Assembly (NCBI GenBank): GCA_024195265.1
Contig: JAJLRJ010000011.1
Coordinates: 4,390,866 to 4,454,865, forward strand
DNA length: 64,000 bases
DNA from: Dendrophyllia cribrosa
Lineage: Eukaryota > Cnidaria > Anthozoa > Scleractinia > Dendrophylliidae
Direction: 5' to 3'
In this document: one piece after another, positions 54,227-64,000 of the stretch
Position numbering within the stretch: the stretch's first letter is position 1
How the letters are laid out: each line of letters starts with the position of its first letter
Position numbers and translations under genes: made by a program
Notes under the pieces: model-generated
Seen by the model: only the letters and a program-made list of their open reading frames with translations
What the model was told of the DNA's origin: nothing
The model's database searches: none

Positions 54227-54596
54227 CCTGTAGAGATGACATGACAGTCATAAAAAATTACTCTCATGTCATCTCCAGTCAGTAGGGTATGATAACATCT
54301 GAACTAATTTTGGTTGGAATTTTCACTCCACATTGCTAGATCCCAATCCATGTACCAATAACTTTGAATTGGTTTCAGTGGTAAAATAAAGATTTTCTTC
54401 ACCATGATTCATGTTTTAAAACTTGTTATGATGAACAAATGAATATTTTTATACAAGAGTCCACTGAAAGAAAACAAAATGCTTTTATTGTTTCTCAATA
54501 CAACCCAACCAATACAATCCCTGGCCTGTAGTAGATTTAAAGCTGCAAATGGTAGGCTTATCATAGCCAACTGTTCCTTGTATCATTTCTTCTAGT

Positions 54597-54767
54597 TACA
54601 GCCATGCTCCGTCACGCCTGACCAGTAATCCACAAGACTGAAGTGAATATTCTCACAGGAATTCCGAATCTTGGAATGAATTTTCAAAACTGACGTGTAA
54701 ACTTGAAAACTCCATTGAAATTTTCAAAAATACTGGTCACGCGTGACGGAGCATGGCTGTAAGCTGT
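54597..54767. mobile_element. MITE derived from the Tc1-like element, copy 1
   Basis: Flanked by TA, it starts cagccatgctccgtcacgcc and ends gcgtgacggagcatggctg. The inner part of the end (ctccgtcacgcgtgaccagt) is that of the transposon at 51858, so the same transposase could move it. Confidence 0.85.
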
Positions 54768-55205
54768 TTTACCAGACATAAAAAAAGGAAACAATTCAGA
54801 GCATCACACAGAATTCCAATAATTAATCAGTCTCTGCCCTTTATGTTACCATACTGAAACTGAAATGGTGACCACAGTTGTAGCATTCAAAGTCAATTAC
54901 AGGGGTAAGGAGTTACGTACAAGTACTGGTGCACAGAATGTTAGCAATTTCAACATTAAACTGATAGGTGTCCTGTAAAGGGGTGCTAGTGGGGCCAAAA
55001 CTTAACCCCAAAAGACATTGCATTTTTGCCCATAATCACTTTAGTGTAACTCTTTAGGACAAAACTTAAGTACTCTTTTTGGAAGATGTTCTCCTTTTTG
55101 GTCTTGCCTAATCTTGTTATTTTCCTACCATGGCAGCAATTAAAGCAATTAGTTACCTCTCAGTGACAAATGCCAAATTTGATGTGGATGGTTTTGCCCC
55201 AGCCC

Positions 55206-55564
55206 TTACAGCCATGCTCCTTCACGCATGACCAGTAGTCTAGAGAATGAAATGAACATTTGAATATTTCTTTGTAACGTCAGAGATTTGACTAAAAACC
55301 TTGAAGATCTCTGTGGAAAACACTTTGACAGTCACGAATTAACGGAAAATAACTTCGCTGCAAGCATAAAAAAAACTAATATTGTTCGGATATGTAACAT
55401 TTCAAACAAAATGATATTTTGTTGCTCTTTGTTTCCGAAAATGCGGTAAAATTCTTACGGGAATTCCGAATCTCGGAATGAATTTACAAAACGGACGTGT
55501 AAACTTGAAAAATCCATTCACATTTTCAAAAATACTGGTCACGCGTGATGGAGCATGGCTGTAA
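55206..55564. mobile_element. MITE derived from the Tc1-like element, copy 2
   Basis: Starts cagccatgctccttcacgca and ends gcgtgatggagcatggctg with TA on both sides. The 3' part (gaattccgaatctcggaatg) is also in copy 1, the middle is longer. Confidence 0.85.
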
Positions 55565-56074
55565 GTTCCTGCAAGTTAAGATTAATTTGTGATAAAGAGT
55601 AATTTAAAACTATTGAAATGTAAACTTAAAAAAGGACTTCATAATGCAAGAAGAGTTAAAAAAACTCTTCTAGTACACTGTATGTTAATTGTAGTTTAGA
55701 TGAACTCAACAAACGTTTGCAGCAATACTGGTCATTGTAAGCTTACTGTTGTGAAATAAAGCTTCCCTCTGCTCCTTGGATCAAGTGATTCTTCTCACAA
55801 ATCCTTTTTGTTTTGTAATAACATGTACAGTAGTGGCATAAGATTTTTCTCACAGTTCCACCTGCTTTTTCTTTCTTCCTTTTCTTTTGTTTCAGCCAAA
55901 CTAAGTGTCAGTTTTGTTTTGTGTATCTGTGTATGTTTTTGTTTTGTTTTGGTAAAAAAAATTATTTCACATGTGCTATCATGTTGTCATATTTACATGA
56001 CCAACTGCTACAAAAGTATGGTCAACTGGAACCAAACAATTCATAATATTAGTTCTCAATATCAGTGTCACTTT

Positions 56075-58723
56075 TCATTTATTTTTTGCTTCAGTCAAGC
56101 CACTGGAATCCTTGTTGGGTGACTCCACATCTACGTCCACAACATTCACTTGAGAATCACTGTTTTCATCATTTGGGGTGGATGTTGCTTGGGGTACTAA
56201 AGGGGGAGGTTGGGATGTAGTACTTCGTTTTTCTTGCAGTGATTGTTGTTTTTCTGCTACAACTGTGCGCGTTTTCAGTGACTGTCTCCATAACTTGGAT
56301 GATTTGGAATTGTAACTTAATTCCCTTCTTGAATTTCCTTTTTCGGTGATCATGATGCTGATGTGCTACTGGGCTGTATCGATTTTCACGCCTCTGGTTT
56401 GTGTGATAAGCTCTAATGGGTGAACTGAATGGAAACCGATAATCTGGACGACTAATCTGTAGTGCCTGTCTTTGAGTGGGTCTCATTCCATGGAAGTCAC
56501 CCTGTGGTGCATTTACTGTTTGACCATTCCAAGGAGACCACTGAACAGGACTAGGTGTTCGGACACTTGAATGACTACCTACTGAACTTCTTGGACTAAA
56601 GATACTTCCAGTACTGTCAGCAAATCTTGGGTAAGGTCCAAATGCATTCCAGGAATCACTGTTAGCACCAGGGCTTCCCATTCTCAGCCCAGTAGGAGAG
56701 GGTGAAAGTTGGCTCATCAGTGAGGGAATTGGAGCTCTTTGAGGGTGATAACTTTGGACCTGCCCAACATGATATGGATAATATTGCGGACTGTTGTTGT
56801 TGAACACACTTGCACATGTATTTCCTGCAAATCAATCAATATCAGTCAATCATTCACTTGACTAAAAAAAATCACTATATGGTCAGAGAAGTTGACTTCA
56901 TGTGTTTCTTCAGATTACAAGTCTAGTAACTTTTGTTAAGTTTGACCTATCCTATTTGTGGACATTAGTTACGGTATCTTACTTCTTGTCTCATAACCAA
57001 ACACTGTATTCTTATTTTACAGCCATTTTAATTCATGTTTTCCTTTCATTGTCTTGGATTATGGTAATGTAACCAGGAAAAGAGATAATAAAAATTTTCC
57101 AGTAATCTGGTTTGAAAAGCCACAGGAATTATGTCAGAACATTCTGATGCAAAACGCCACTTCATAAAATGCAAGGCATATGATAAAATCAACATCAATC
57201 AAATAACACTAAACATTTTTAATCTCTACAAGATGAAGTGAAAGACCTGTCTTTTGACGTATGGTGTTGCGGTAGTCATTTATTAAAGCACACAGATCAG
57301 TTTCATCAGATGGTTGAATGTGTTTGCAAGCAGCAGCAAGAACTCTGAGATCATTATCAAGAGTTGGCCTATGCGAGTACTTCACTGGGTTGCATTGTTT
57401 TAACCTATCCCTCATAAGTCTGAAGAAATTCCCCTGGCTCCTTTCCCTGCATAAAATATTAATAACAACAGAAGTATGGTCTTGTTATTACACTGAACAT
57501 ATGCATGTAACAAAAAAAGGGTGTACGCAAGTTTCAGGCAATAATTAGAAAAGAAGACAAGAAACATGTTGAACAATCCTCTAATAATCACATTTACTTT
57601 TAGCCCCACCCCTGAGATAGACTTCACAATCTTAAGGAAGTAAAAGGAAAAAGTGTAAATCCAAAACATCTGTTTTCCTCAAGGCCAAGGGTGAACATAA
57701 TAATCATAAGGATAACACTGTATATTTTATATATGGCTTCCAAAGAAATCAGAGATTCCCTAACTTTTAAAGTTCAAATTCCCCCAACTGGTCGCTTCCT
57801 CAAGCTGTCTTTTCCATCATTATTTTACCATATGTAAAACGTATCCTTTCAATTATCTTACTTTGTGCACAGAACTTTTCTTGCCAAGAATTATTTTAGC
57901 ATTTCATGGTGTCCAAACAATTTTTTTATTATTTCTTGTTTTCGTCAACAAACTGTTTCAAATTTTTGCAAGCTTGTGCTCACAGTATGCATTATTTCTT
58001 GTTATAAAATGCTCAAGGAAATGCGCACGCTATGATTGGTTAAACCAAGTTCATTATAACTCGATAAAGCACGCGTGTGACGTAAGGTTCATTATAACCG
58101 TTTTTATTTTATAAAAGAAATAAAAAAACTTGTTCCTTGTGCATTGTTGAGTTATATAAGCACTTGGGAATTTTTAAGAACACTCGAGAAGTGCGAGAAG
58201 CACTCGCCTTGGGCTCATGCTTCTCTGCACTTCTCTCGTGTTCTTAAAAATTCCCGCGTGCTTATATAACTCAATAATGCACTCGGCACGTTTTTTATTT
58301 CTTTAATAAAGCATGTACATTATGTAAAGAGTACATATGTTTTATGGTTATATAAAAACGTTTTTTTTTTATTAATTCTATTGTGGGCATTTGTTTCAAC
58401 ATTTTACATAGTGACATAAAATACACATTTATGAAAAGAAATGAAAAGCTTCTTTGCAGAGCAGCCTTATTCAGTCAGTGACTTTACTGATGGTGTTTTA
58501 GATTTGATTTAAATTACCTGACTCTTTTAAATTACAAGACTTTTTCCTGGCCTTGAAGGATTTACCTCACCACTTCCTTACTTTTGAGTCACACCTATTT
58601 TAGAACTAAAATGAAGTGAAAAATAACAAACAATAATTTAACATACTTCAACATTTGAAAGGCTTCCTCCTCTTCCTCCTTCTTCTTGCACAGTTTTTGT
58701 AATTCTTTCACCTCTGTTTCTTG
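56075..58723 (-). CDS. Coiled-coil gene, left-arm copy: three exons without a first exon
   Basis: Minus-strand exons at 58723-58647 (77 nt, QETEVKELQKLCKKKEEEEE), 57446-57247 (200 nt, ERSQGNFFRLMRDRLKQCNP) and from 56824. Phases fit: AA|G at the first junction, phase 1 at the second (ACAG|GTCTTT). The last exon is Ser/Pro-rich (SPSPTGLRMGSPGANSDSW). It then runs into a stop at 56169 in one frame, while a more plausible acidic tail (ENSDSQVNVVDVDVES) lies in another frame ending at 56075; an A-run near 56340 is the likely indel site. No first exon in this orientation exists within the palindrome. Family not recognised. Confidence 0.6.
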
Positions 58724-59816
58724 CTTTCACAAAACAGAAATAACAACAGTGAATTCAACTCCTTCATCACGTTTGTATTTATTAGCCAATAATAATTGGC
58801 TTTCCTCCTACCAGTTTGGGATTTTGAAATTGCTTAGTTTCATTTGAAATATTTATTTGCAATATAGAGTGTTTACTATCATTCTGATACTTAAAAAGTC
58901 CCTTGAACAGATATGTGTACTCAAACAAACAAACAACATCCTTTATTTATACACGATAAAAGTTAAAGGTGGTGCTCATCAGAAATTTTCATAACACCCA
59001 CAAAAGGTAACAAAATTTTGTTTTGTGGGCATGACTCAATTCATTTTGACCTAGCCTGAGTGGTACCAATAAAAATTATTCCAAAACAACAAATTACATG
59101 TAACTGGCATTGACAATTTTTGAAAAGATGATGAGGCTCATCCCCGATGTAATATCTCACAGCTGACATCACAATAGCAAAACAATACTGATGATGCAAT
59201 CCAAAATGTGTAGTTCCAGAAAAAATCCATACCCACCCCATGGAAGGTCATTGGAAATTCCTAGGGGGAGGGGGGTCTTAAAAGCCAATATTTTAGAAGC
59301 AAAGTATGAAGCTAAACTGGAATTTCCTGGGGGGACGGGGGGTGCTAAACAAAAAACCTTCCGTGGGGGGAGTATGGATATTTTCTGGAACTTCACAATC
59401 TAAATAAGAATAGGATGAACAAAAGAAAATCATAAATTATATTACACCGGGGATGACCCGATGATGCACAAAAAGGTGACCGCACAAAAATGCCCCTATA
59501 AAGGCTACCATGACAACTCTAAACAGCAGTCATTTTGGATTTTAGCACCTAAAAGGTACAACGAGCACCCCCGTTGTTTTTTATACGAGAGTCCCCCAGG
59601 GGTGTCCAACTTGAACCTATGCAGGAGAATCAAAAGCATTTTAACTGCAAACATTGATCTGGGGAGTTAAAAAAAATAAGCTACATTTTTTTTACACGAA
59701 TATCGTACCTCTTGAATCTTGGCTTTGTGGTCTTTGTGTAAATTTAACACTCCACAATCAAAGTACGACTGGCAAGCTGGCAAAGTACAAAGTTTGTTTA
59801 CCCTGTGCCCTCTCAC
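57712..59816. repeat. Left arm of a large palindrome
   Basis: The sequence is the reverse complement of 61872-64000, with a few substitutions and small indels (for example an extra 35-bp piece at about 63157 in the right arm). The right arm runs into the window end, so the arms are at least 2.1 kb. Confidence 0.95.
58125..58320. mobile_element. Hairpin MITE inside the left arm
   Basis: gagttatataagcacttggg pairs with cgtgcttatataactcaata around a short centre, with ttcttaaaaattccc in each arm. Its copy in the right arm is at about 63410-63605. Confidence 0.75.
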
Positions 59817-60607
59817 GTGGCAATTCGAAACACACCGCTGCAGCGGTGCTCCGTCACGCGTGACCAGTATCTTGAACATGTGATCCGAGTCTTCCAATAA
59901 GCGCGCTACTTAGAGTGACGCAACGGAGATCACATTGGAATATCGGAGATTTCGTTGAAATTTAGAAATCAAGATGTAGAGGTACGGATCAAAGATGGAA
60001 AGTTCGATATTCGTCGAAGTAAGAAGTATCGATGGATCTATCCTATGTTATATCGAGAGGCCCCGAAGCTTTCTCGGCTCTAGACTTGCTAATGTTCGTC
60101 AAGTTTTAGATAACGAAGTTGGCGATCTTCTTCCGCAGAATTACAAATTTTGCCGACGGGGCATTCCCGTTTCTTCGAAACAAGAAGAATCATTAATGCT
60201 GCAGTCCTGTGTGAAGACAGTAGAATCGGAAAATGTTGCGGAGGACACGTGCGACGATTCAAGTGACTACTCTTTGGAAATTAAAGAAGTCACTATCCAC
60301 ACTGCTATCCAAAACAGCGGATCGACCAAGGCCACGACACCACTTTTAATGATAAATCGCTCTCCTATCTCCGCTACAACAGTATCAGGATCTTTTAAAG
60401 TTGTGCAACGAGATGATCGTGAGTGTGGGGAAGGAAGGGGAGTGGAGAAGTCAATCAAGAGGATTACCGAAGACAAAGAAGCATTGCGTTACAAGTTGGA
60501 CATCGCACGGGCAAAACTGGTAAGCCTTAAAGAAAAAAAAGGGTTCGTGAACGAGAACCGATTGGCAGTAGTCGATCAGTGGTGTGTTCGAATTGCCACG
60601 TGAGAGG
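59810..60607 (+). repeat. First-exon cassette bounded by 31-bp inverted repeats
   Basis: cctctcacgtggcaattcga at 59810 is mirrored at 60587-60607, extending through cacacc. The right palindrome arm lacks this cassette: at about 61873 it reads straight through from one flank to the other. The cassette holds the only first exon. Confidence 0.75.
59840..59868 (+). repeat. Solo terminal repeat of the Tc1-like element
   Basis: cagcggtgctccgtcacgcg with gaccagta is identical to the left end at 51858. No partner end or TA duplication is seen. It sits about 125 bases before the ATG of the coiled-coil gene's first exon. Confidence 0.8.
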
Positions 60608-63045
60608 GGTGTAGACAAAACGTGGACCCCCCTTTCTGGACCCCTTTCTGGACCCCTTAATTTTTCGGTAAAAAATAAAATTAAATAAAAATTAAAGTAA
60701 ATAATTAAACAGGGCACGTGACTCACCTGAAATTCTTCGATCGGTGAGTTCGATTTTCTGACTAAATTCCACAGGTTATTCCCAGTTGAAGCTGAAACTC
60801 CTTCTTTGCTATCATCTACTTAGTTAATTTCGTGATATATTTACGCGAAAAGTTGCAAAAACGTCAAGAATCCGCACGTACAAGTTCACCGATCTTACCC
60901 GCCATTTTGTTCCGAGCCGCCATATTGGCTTTGCCGCTGATCATGCCCATGCTTCGACGCCTCGCATATTTTTGGGATTGCCAGGGGGCGGGGAGGGAGG
61001 GGGTCTGTGTGTCCGGCAAACGTCTAGATAAACTGACAACATTGCCTACAGTAAACATTTACAGCATGTTTCCATCCCTGAATTATTACTCTATCATTCT
61101 TTGAAATTGCTATGTAAAATTAATTCACACCCTCTCCCCCCCTCAGCTGGAAGATACATTCTTTTTACCCAAATCAAATGCCCTTTTCCTTCTGGGAAAC
61201 TGATTGTGAGTTACATAGCCTATAAATAAACAAAAGCAGGAAGCTGGGGCTCGTGAATGTACAAATCCTAACAATGAGTAACTACTATGCAAGATTCAGA
61301 TGTTTTAGGACAACAGTACAAGGAAACTTACACGCTCTGCAAAAAGACTGTAACACTTTCTGGTTCCGAAATAGGGCTGTAAACACATCAAATGTTATTT
61401 TCTTAACAAAAGACAAAACGATTTCAAAGGATGGAAGAGATTGTAGCCTCTCACCATCGATCGCCATCCCCACCGCTCTCCATGAAGCGTGGGCATACTG
61501 GTCAGCGGCAAAACCAATATGGCGGCTCGGAACAAAATGGCGGGTAAGATCGGTGAACTTGTACGTGCGGATTCTTGACGTTTTTGCAACTTTATCACGA
61601 AATTAACTAAGTAGGTGATTGCAAAGAAGGAGTTTCAGCTTCAACTGGGAATAACCTGTGGAATTTAGCCAGAAAATCGAACTCACCGATCGAAGATTTT
61701 CAGGTGAGTTGCGTGCCCTATTTAATTATTAATATTACTTTAATTTTTCTTTTATTTAATTTTTATTTTTTTTTACCGAAAAATTAAGGGGTCCAGAAAG
61801 GGGTCCAGATAGGGGTCCAAAAAGGGGTCCAGAAGGGGGGTCCAGAAAGGGGGGTCCACGTTTTGTCTACACCCCGTGAGAGGGCACAGGGTAAACAAAC
61901 CTTGTACTGTGCCAGCTTGCCAGTCGTACTTTGATTGTGGAGTGTTAAATTTACACAAAGACCACAAAGCCAAGATTCAAGAGGTACGATATTCGTGTAA
62001 AAAAAATGTAGCTTATTTTTTTTAACTCCCCAGATCAATGTTTGCAGTTAAAATGCTTTTGATTCTCCTGCATAGGTTCAAGTTGGACACCCCTGGGGGA
62101 CTCTCGTATAAAAAACAACGGGGGTGCTCGTTGTACCTTTAGGTGCTAAAATCCAAAATGACTGCTGTTTAGAGTTGTCATGGTAGCCTTTATAGGGGCA
62201 TTTTTGTGCGGTCACCTTTTTGTGCATCATCGGGTCATCCCCGGTGTAATATAATTTATGATTTTCTTTTGTTCATCCTATTCTTATTTAGATTGTGCAG
62301 TTCCAGAAAATATCCATACTCCCCCCACGGAAGGTTTTTTGTTTAGCACCCCCCCGTCCCCCCAGGAAATTCCAGTTTAGCTTCATACTTTGCTTCTAAA
62401 ATATTGGCTTTTAAGACCCCCCTCCCCCTAGGAATTTCCAATGACCTTCAATGGGGTGGGTATGGATTTTTTCTGGAACTACACATTTTGGATTGCATCA
62501 TCAGTATTGTTTTGCTATTGTGATGTCAGCTGTGAGATATTACATCGGGGATGAGCCTCATCATCTTTTCAAAAATTGTCAATGCCAGTTACATGTAATT
62601 TGTTGTTTTGGAATAATTTTTATTGGTACCACTCAGGCTAGGTCAAAATGAATTGAGTCATGCCCACAAAACAAAATTTTGTTACCTTTTGTGGGTGTTA
62701 TGAAAATTTCTGATGAGCACCACCTTTAACTTTTATCGTGTATAAATAAAGGATGTTGTTTGTTTGTTTGAGTACACATATCTGTTCAAGGGACTTTTTA
62801 AGTATCAGAATGATAGTAAACACTCTATATTGCAAATAAATATTTCAAATGAAACTAAGCAATTTCAAAATCCCAAACTGGTAGGAGGAAAGCCAATTAT
62901 TATTGGCTAATAAATACAAACGTGATGAAGGAGTTGAATTCACTGTTGTTATTTCTGTTTTGTGAAAGCAAGAAACAGAGGTGAAAGAATTACAAAAACT
63001 GTGCAAGAAGAAGGAGGAAGAGGAGGAAGCCTTTCAAATGTTGAA
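59995..63045 (+). CDS. Coiled-coil gene, right-arm copy: exons 1 and 2, continuing past the window
   Basis: Exon 1 is 59995-60519 (175 codons), ending at CTG|GTAAGC in phase 0. Exon 2 is 62969-63045, starting phase 0 (QETEVKELQK) and ending with a GTATGT donor. Exon 1 starts MESSIFVEVRSIDGS and its first 75 residues look like a small ubiquitin-like or DIX-like fold (YIERPRSFLGSRLANVRQVL). It ends in helix (KEALRYKLDIARAKL) that continues as coiled coil in exon 2. Later exons should match 57446 and 56824 of the left arm and lie beyond the window. Not recognised by name. Confidence 0.6.
60606..60955. repeat. Inner left segment of the palindrome
   Basis: Reverse complement of about 61495-61872, including ggtgtagacaaaacgtgg and ccgccattttgttccgagcc. 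The right copy has a longer run of ggggtcca repeats. The unpaired centre is about 60956-61494. Confidence 0.9.
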
Positions 63046-64000
63046 GTATGTTAAATTATTGTTTGTTATTTTTCACTTCATTTTAGTTCTAAAATAGGTG
63101 TGACTCAAAAGTAAGGAAGTGGTGAGGTAAATCCTTCAAGGCCAGGAAAAAGTCTTGAGGAATATATATTTTGGGAAAGAATGAAAAAGAGTCAGGTAAT
63201 TTAAATCAAATCTAAAACACCAACAGTAAAGTCACTGACTGAATAAGGCTGCTCTGCAAAGAAGCTTTTCATTTCTTTTCATAAATGTGTATTTTATGTC
63301 ACTATGTAAAATGTTGAAACAAATGCCCACAATAGAATTAATAAAAAAAAACGTTTTTATATAACCATAAAACATATGTACTCTTTACATAATGTACATG
63401 CTTTATTAAAGAAATAAAAAACGTGCCGAGTGCATTATTGAGTTATATAAGCACGCGGGAATTTTTAAGAACACGAGAGAAGTGCAGAGAAGCATGAGCC
63501 CAAGGCGAGTGCTTCTTGCACTTCTCGAGTGTTCTTAAAAATTCCCAAGTGCTTATATAACTCAACAATGCACAAGGAACAAGTTTTTTTATTTCTTTTA
63601 TAAAATAAAAACGGTTATAATGAACCTTACGTCACGCGCGCGCTTTATCGAGTTATAATGAACTTGGTTTAACCAATCATAGCGTGCGCATTTCCTTGAG
63701 CATTTTATAACAAGAAATAATGCATACTGTGAGCACAAGCTTGCAAAAATTTGAAACAGTTTGTTGATGAAAACAAGAAATAATAAAAAAATTGTTTGGA
63801 CACCATGAAATGCTAAAATAATTCTTGGCAAGAAAAGTTCTGTGCACAAAGTAAGATAATTGAAAGGATACGTTTTGCATATGGTAAAATAATGATGGAA
63901 AAGACAGCTTGAGGAAGCGACCAGTTGGGGGAATTTGAACTTTAAAAGTCAGGGAATCTCTGATTTCTTTGGAAGCCATATATAAAATATACAGTGTTAT
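61495..64000. repeat. Right arm of the large palindrome
   Basis: Mirrors 60955-60606 and then 59816-57712. It lacks the first-exon cassette. It reaches the window end still paired. Confidence 0.95.

Noticed and set aside
59041..62651. Identical 66-codon frames at 59041-59241 and 62451-62651
   Set aside because: Produced by the palindrome arms; they lack splice or domain evidence and lie in an intron of the coiled-coil gene.

Overview
This window reads as nuclear DNA of an anthozoan cnidarian, most likely a stony coral. That assignment is an inference from spliced genes, dense miniature inverted-repeat elements (MITEs), Penelope-like retroelements, long G-runs and a cnidarian-style Polinton-like viral insertion; nothing in the sequence names a species. 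It is an accessory, element-rich stretch. Only four host genes can be supported: an IQCC-like IQ-motif gene (1-4.5 kb, +), a small secreted mucin-like gene made of micro-exons (17.1-6.2 kb, -), a GT31 glycosyltransferase broken by two nested insertions (35.6-38.2 kb, +), and an unrecognised coiled-coil gene split across a large palindrome (56-64 kb).

Layout. 1-4.5 kb: the last exons of the IQCC-like gene, with mobile elements in its introns. 5.9-21.3 kb: the micro-exon gene, whose introns hold a 106-bp tandem repeat, many MITEs and a LINE fragment. 22-30 kb: a head-to-head Penelope pair inserted in a tRNA-type SINE, hammerhead-like motifs, and one copy of a 1.1-kb dispersed repeat also found at 1.4 kb. 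30-35.5 kb: duplicated non-coding blocks, 45-bp and 39-bp minisatellites, and a 450-bp near-perfect palindrome. 35.6-38.2 kb: the GT31 pseudogene. 38-42.6 kb: MITEs, a TTAA fold-back element and a 190-bp tandem repeat.

42.6-51.2 kb is the most notable region: an incomplete Polinton-like viral element with densely packed genes on both strands. It carries a truncated double-jelly-roll-type major capsid protein, two paralogous candidate minor structural proteins, a 520-residue conserved-looking protein, membrane and coiled-coil proteins, a zinc-ribbon protein that may be a late transcription factor, zinc-finger proteins and a stand-alone retropepsin. Nearly every gene has a TATATA-type box just before its ATG, and one subset also shares an upstream CCAATTG block. 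No polymerase, integrase or packaging ATPase is visible, and the capsid gene ends at a duplication of another part of the element, so this copy is defective.

51.8-55.6 kb holds a Tc1/mariner-like element whose transposase has a Pax-like paired domain, plus two derived MITEs. From 57.7 kb to the window end lies a palindrome with arms of at least 2.1 kb. Each arm carries the same exon of a coiled-coil gene, but the only first exon sits in the spacer and points to the right arm.
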